37,213 nt of DNA, taken from positions 1-37,213 of the forward strand of contig CAMOVW010000006.1 of the NCBI GenBank assembly GCA_946627725.1, given 5' to 3'. The DNA is from an uncultured Clostridia bacterium. Its GTDB lineage: Bacteria > Bacillota > Clostridia > Oscillospirales > Acutalibacteraceae. A program made the position numbers and the translations under genes. How positions within the stretch are numbered: the stretch's first letter is position 1; every line of letters starts with the position of its first letter. Below are positions 34,812 through 37,213 of this stretch, in pieces. The notes below the pieces were generated by a model. The model had not been told where the DNA came from. It made no database searches and saw only the letters and a list, made by a program, of their open reading frames with translations.

Positions 34812-34857
34812 CGGTACGCAGGCTATGATACAATAGCTTGCGTACCGTTTAATTTTT
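34812..34857 (+). terminator. rho-independent terminator after the tRNA fragment
   Basis: CGGTACGCAGGCTAT-GATACA-ATAGCTTGCGTACCG-TTTAATTTTT. Confidence 0.8.
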
Positions 34858-34887
34858 CCTGTGCTGAAAAGCCTTGCTACAAGGGCA

Positions 34888-34936
34888 AAGCGAGACAGGT
34901 GGGTTCATTTCTGAATTCCAGCTGTCTCGCTTTTTA
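34888..34936. terminator. second terminator hairpin
   Basis: AAAGCGAGACAG...CTGTCTCGCTTTTT. Confidence 0.6.
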
Positions 34937-35050
34937 AATTTATGCCCGAAAAATTGATAGAGTGAACATTCACTCATTTGAACCCACCCCTATACTTTTT
35001 AATTATTCATATGGGCGTGTTCTTTTTCAATTAATGTTTATCTTACTTCC

Positions 35051-36778
35051 TTAGTCAAGCCATTGACTGTCAAGCCACGCTATTCTTCCGTTAATGAAAT
35101 TGGTCAAGCTATCAACATTAGATTGGAACGTTTTTCTCTCGCAGAAACCGCTCGGTCCTTGCCAAATATAATGTCCCAAAGTCCTGAAACGTTGATAATT
35201 AAGCTGCGCAGATACTCTTATCTCATCCGCTTTTTCTTGTAAATCATTGTTTGCAAAATCAGAAATAGCATCACGCTTTTCAGCCCATCTGTCCTTAACT
35301 TTTTGATTAAACGCAGGATCCTGGAACAAACGCACATACCAACCTGCCTTAACGTGGAAGTTCTCAGTTTTTGCTAATTCTCCCATGTAATTGCCGTAAG
35401 CTATGTCATTATCCCAAACCGGCGCCATATGCAGCAATTTATCTTTCGGATTATAATACATATACGTTGAAAGGTCAAAGACACCGTCATGATTCTTAGA
35501 AAGCTCCTCCATTATATACCAATCAACAAAAGAATCAACGTCTATGTATGACGCATAACCGGTTTCTTCATCTGCAAAGTTATCGGAATAAATAACGTCT
35601 TCTACGCTTTGAATATACGACGCTATATATTTTACTATATCCAAATTACCGTCATTAGGATTATCCAGATCCGGGTCTTTCAAACTGAAAATAATATTTC
35701 TTGACGTTGTAAAATTATATGGCTCATTTTTAAACCTGTTCAATTCCACAATAAATCCACCGTCATCATATTGAATCACGCCGTCTTTATTTGTATCTTT
35801 CAATTCTCCTGAAAGAATATCAGAAATATCCGGTATATCAATTCTTTTGCTGCCTATTTTTATTGTAGTTGCAATGTTATAGTTGCCATGATACTGACCG
35901 TTAAGTATTAGATCTACACAGACAAATTCTGTTTTCCACATATTATCACGCGCAAATACAGTTCTTTCAAGTTCCGAAGCAAACCAGTTCCGTAGCAAAG
36001 ATTTATCTCTGATATTTGCCATAAGCGCCCAAGTCTTATTCTTACCCATTCCGAGAACTTTGGCGGAGTTTTCGAACTTTAATGTATATGGCTTTTTTGC
36101 AGTAGGCCAAATCCAAGTGCTGTTGCCTCTGCCTTTAATTCTTATTGGAGTTTTTTCAAGAGAATCATAATCTGTTCCGTTGCCGTCTATTGTAATAGTT
36201 GCACCTTCCAGCCAGCTATTATGATTTGATATAGCTTTTCCATCGGGAGTTTCTATATAGACAACCGGAATGCCTGTATATGCTACTTGATACACTCGAG
36301 TTTTCACTGCGCTGACCGGTGTTTTTATTAAGCAATAATAATATCTGATTTCAGGACTTTCAAAATCAGGCGTAGTGTATGAGCTCGAAGTTGCTCCTTC
36401 TATAGCTTCTGCGTTGTTTTTCTTAAGGTCACTGCATGAATACCATTGATATGTAGTTTTTGATCCGGTTAATACTTTATCACTTAATTTCAGCTCAACG
36501 CCCTGTCCGCCCGCGCTAAGGTTAAAATACGGATTATCAGCAGATATTTTACCAATAATATCATCTATAATGAAGATTATTCTGTTATACACAGAAGCCA
36601 AAGTATCTTTGATTCTGCTTTCAACATTATCCTCCCCTTTTTCTATTTTAATTTCAGAGCCTAAACTGCCGGCAGCCAATTCGGTATTATTAACATCGGC
36701 AAATGCCAAAACAGGTCCTGAAATAATAACTGCTAAGACAAAAGCAAGAATGCCCAATAAGACTTTTTTCTTTTTCAT
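35051..36778 (-). CDS. CotH kinase family protein, secreted
   Basis: Signal peptide MKKKKVLLGILAFVLAVIISGPVLAFA; IRIKGRGNSTW; HMAPVWDNDIAYG; start at 36778 after GGGAGTG. Confidence 0.85.
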   Translation of the reverse strand: MKKKKVLLGILAFVLAVIISGPVLAFADVNNTELAAGSLGSEIKIEKGEDNVESRIKDTLASVYNRIIFIIDDIIGKISADNPYFNLSAGGQGVELKLSDKVLTGSKTTYQWYSCSDLKKNNAEAIEGATSSSYTTPDFESPEIRYYYCLIKTPVSAVKTRVYQVAYTGIPVVYIETPDGKAISNHNSWLEGATITIDGNGTDYDSLEKTPIRIKGRGNSTWIWPTAKKPYTLKFENSAKVLGMGKNKTWALMANIRDKSLLRNWFASELERTVFARDNMWKTEFVCVDLILNGQYHGNYNIATTIKIGSKRIDIPDISDILSGELKDTNKDGVIQYDDGGFIVELNRFKNEPYNFTTSRNIIFSLKDPDLDNPNDGNLDIVKYIASYIQSVEDVIYSDNFADEETGYASYIDVDSFVDWYIMEELSKNHDGVFDLSTYMYYNPKDKLLHMAPVWDNDIAYGNYMGELAKTENFHVKAGWYVRLFQDPAFNQKVKDRWAEKRDAISDFANNDLQEKADEIRVSAQLNYQRFRTLGHYIWQGPSGFCERKTFQSNVDSLTNFINGRIAWLDSQWLD

Positions 36779-37213
36779 AAATAACACTCCCATAAACTAT
36801 TATTGAAAGATATATGCGTATCGGCTTAAGCCGGCAAAGCCCCAAATTATATAGATAACTCCGTCAAGAATCCTCTGTTGCGAACCTTTCTCGAAACTCT
36901 TTGAATGTGATCTGCAACGCCTTGGCCATCCTAAAGCAACTCGTTTCTCTCGTTTCTCTGATATGCTTCTATTCTACACCCATTTCTGTCCGTTTGTTTG
37001 GACTGTTATCTATACAGAAAACGATTTCCGCAAGGATTCGTCTGCCCGAAGTGTTGGAGACGGGAGATTTATCCAGTTCGTACACGTCATGTTTGTCAGT
37101 GTAAAAGCTGCCGCCGCCAAACATCCGTAGCCGCAGGAACCGTAATGCATCGCACACGCTTGCCGCTCACAACTTGGTTTTGGGCGATATACCTTTGTGC
37201 TACGGATAAACGC

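Noticed and set aside
36969-37157. 62-aa minus-strand ORF near the right edge
   Set aside because: No clear RBS or family; the area may hold decayed coding sequence but I cannot support a call.
1-37213. CRISPR arrays, rRNA operons, retron/DGR-like elements, IS elements with terminal repeats
   Set aside because: No regularly spaced direct repeats, rRNA signature, reverse transcriptase or transposase ORF was seen.

Overview
The window appears to be the right-hand part of a mobile element from an anaerobic Firmicute (Clostridia-like codon usage and gene families), carrying a large iron-linked cargo. Left end (1-3.6 kb): the N-terminal part of a MobV-type relaxase running off the window edge, an oriT-like hairpin upstream of it, a RepA-like AAA ATPase, a Cys-rich small protein, TnpV and a HEAT-repeat protein. 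Core (3.7-30.5 kb): an almost entirely minus-strand cluster with FeoA/FeoA/FeoB/FeoB-associated protein, a divergent DtxR/MntR-type regulator, a ZIP transporter, an HMA protein, a YbtPQ/IrtAB-like ABC pair, DUF3793, five L-2-amino-thiazoline-4-carboxylate (ATC) hydrolase-family paralogs, five SAM-dependent methyltransferases, a shortened MetK-like protein, four alpha/beta hydrolases, two ketopantoate-reductase-like dehydrogenases, an MBL hydrolase, a CPBP protease and several small membrane proteins. A shared TTAG-N6-CTAA palindrome sits in the promoters of both the feo transcript and the ABC transcript, so the cargo looks like one metal regulon. Several intergenic gaps hold fossil fragments of the cluster's own gene families. 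Right end (30.8-34.8 kb): a LexA-like/DUF6076-like/sigma-like operon, DUF6809-like and excisionase-like genes, and a 3' fragment of tRNA-Leu(TAA) starting in the anticodon loop, read as the element's attachment site. Beyond it lies a CotH kinase-family gene, probably chromosomal. The strongest candidate for an undescribed system is the iron-regulated ATC-hydrolase/methyltransferase/MetK-like cluster. All calls come from reading the sequence; no database search was run.
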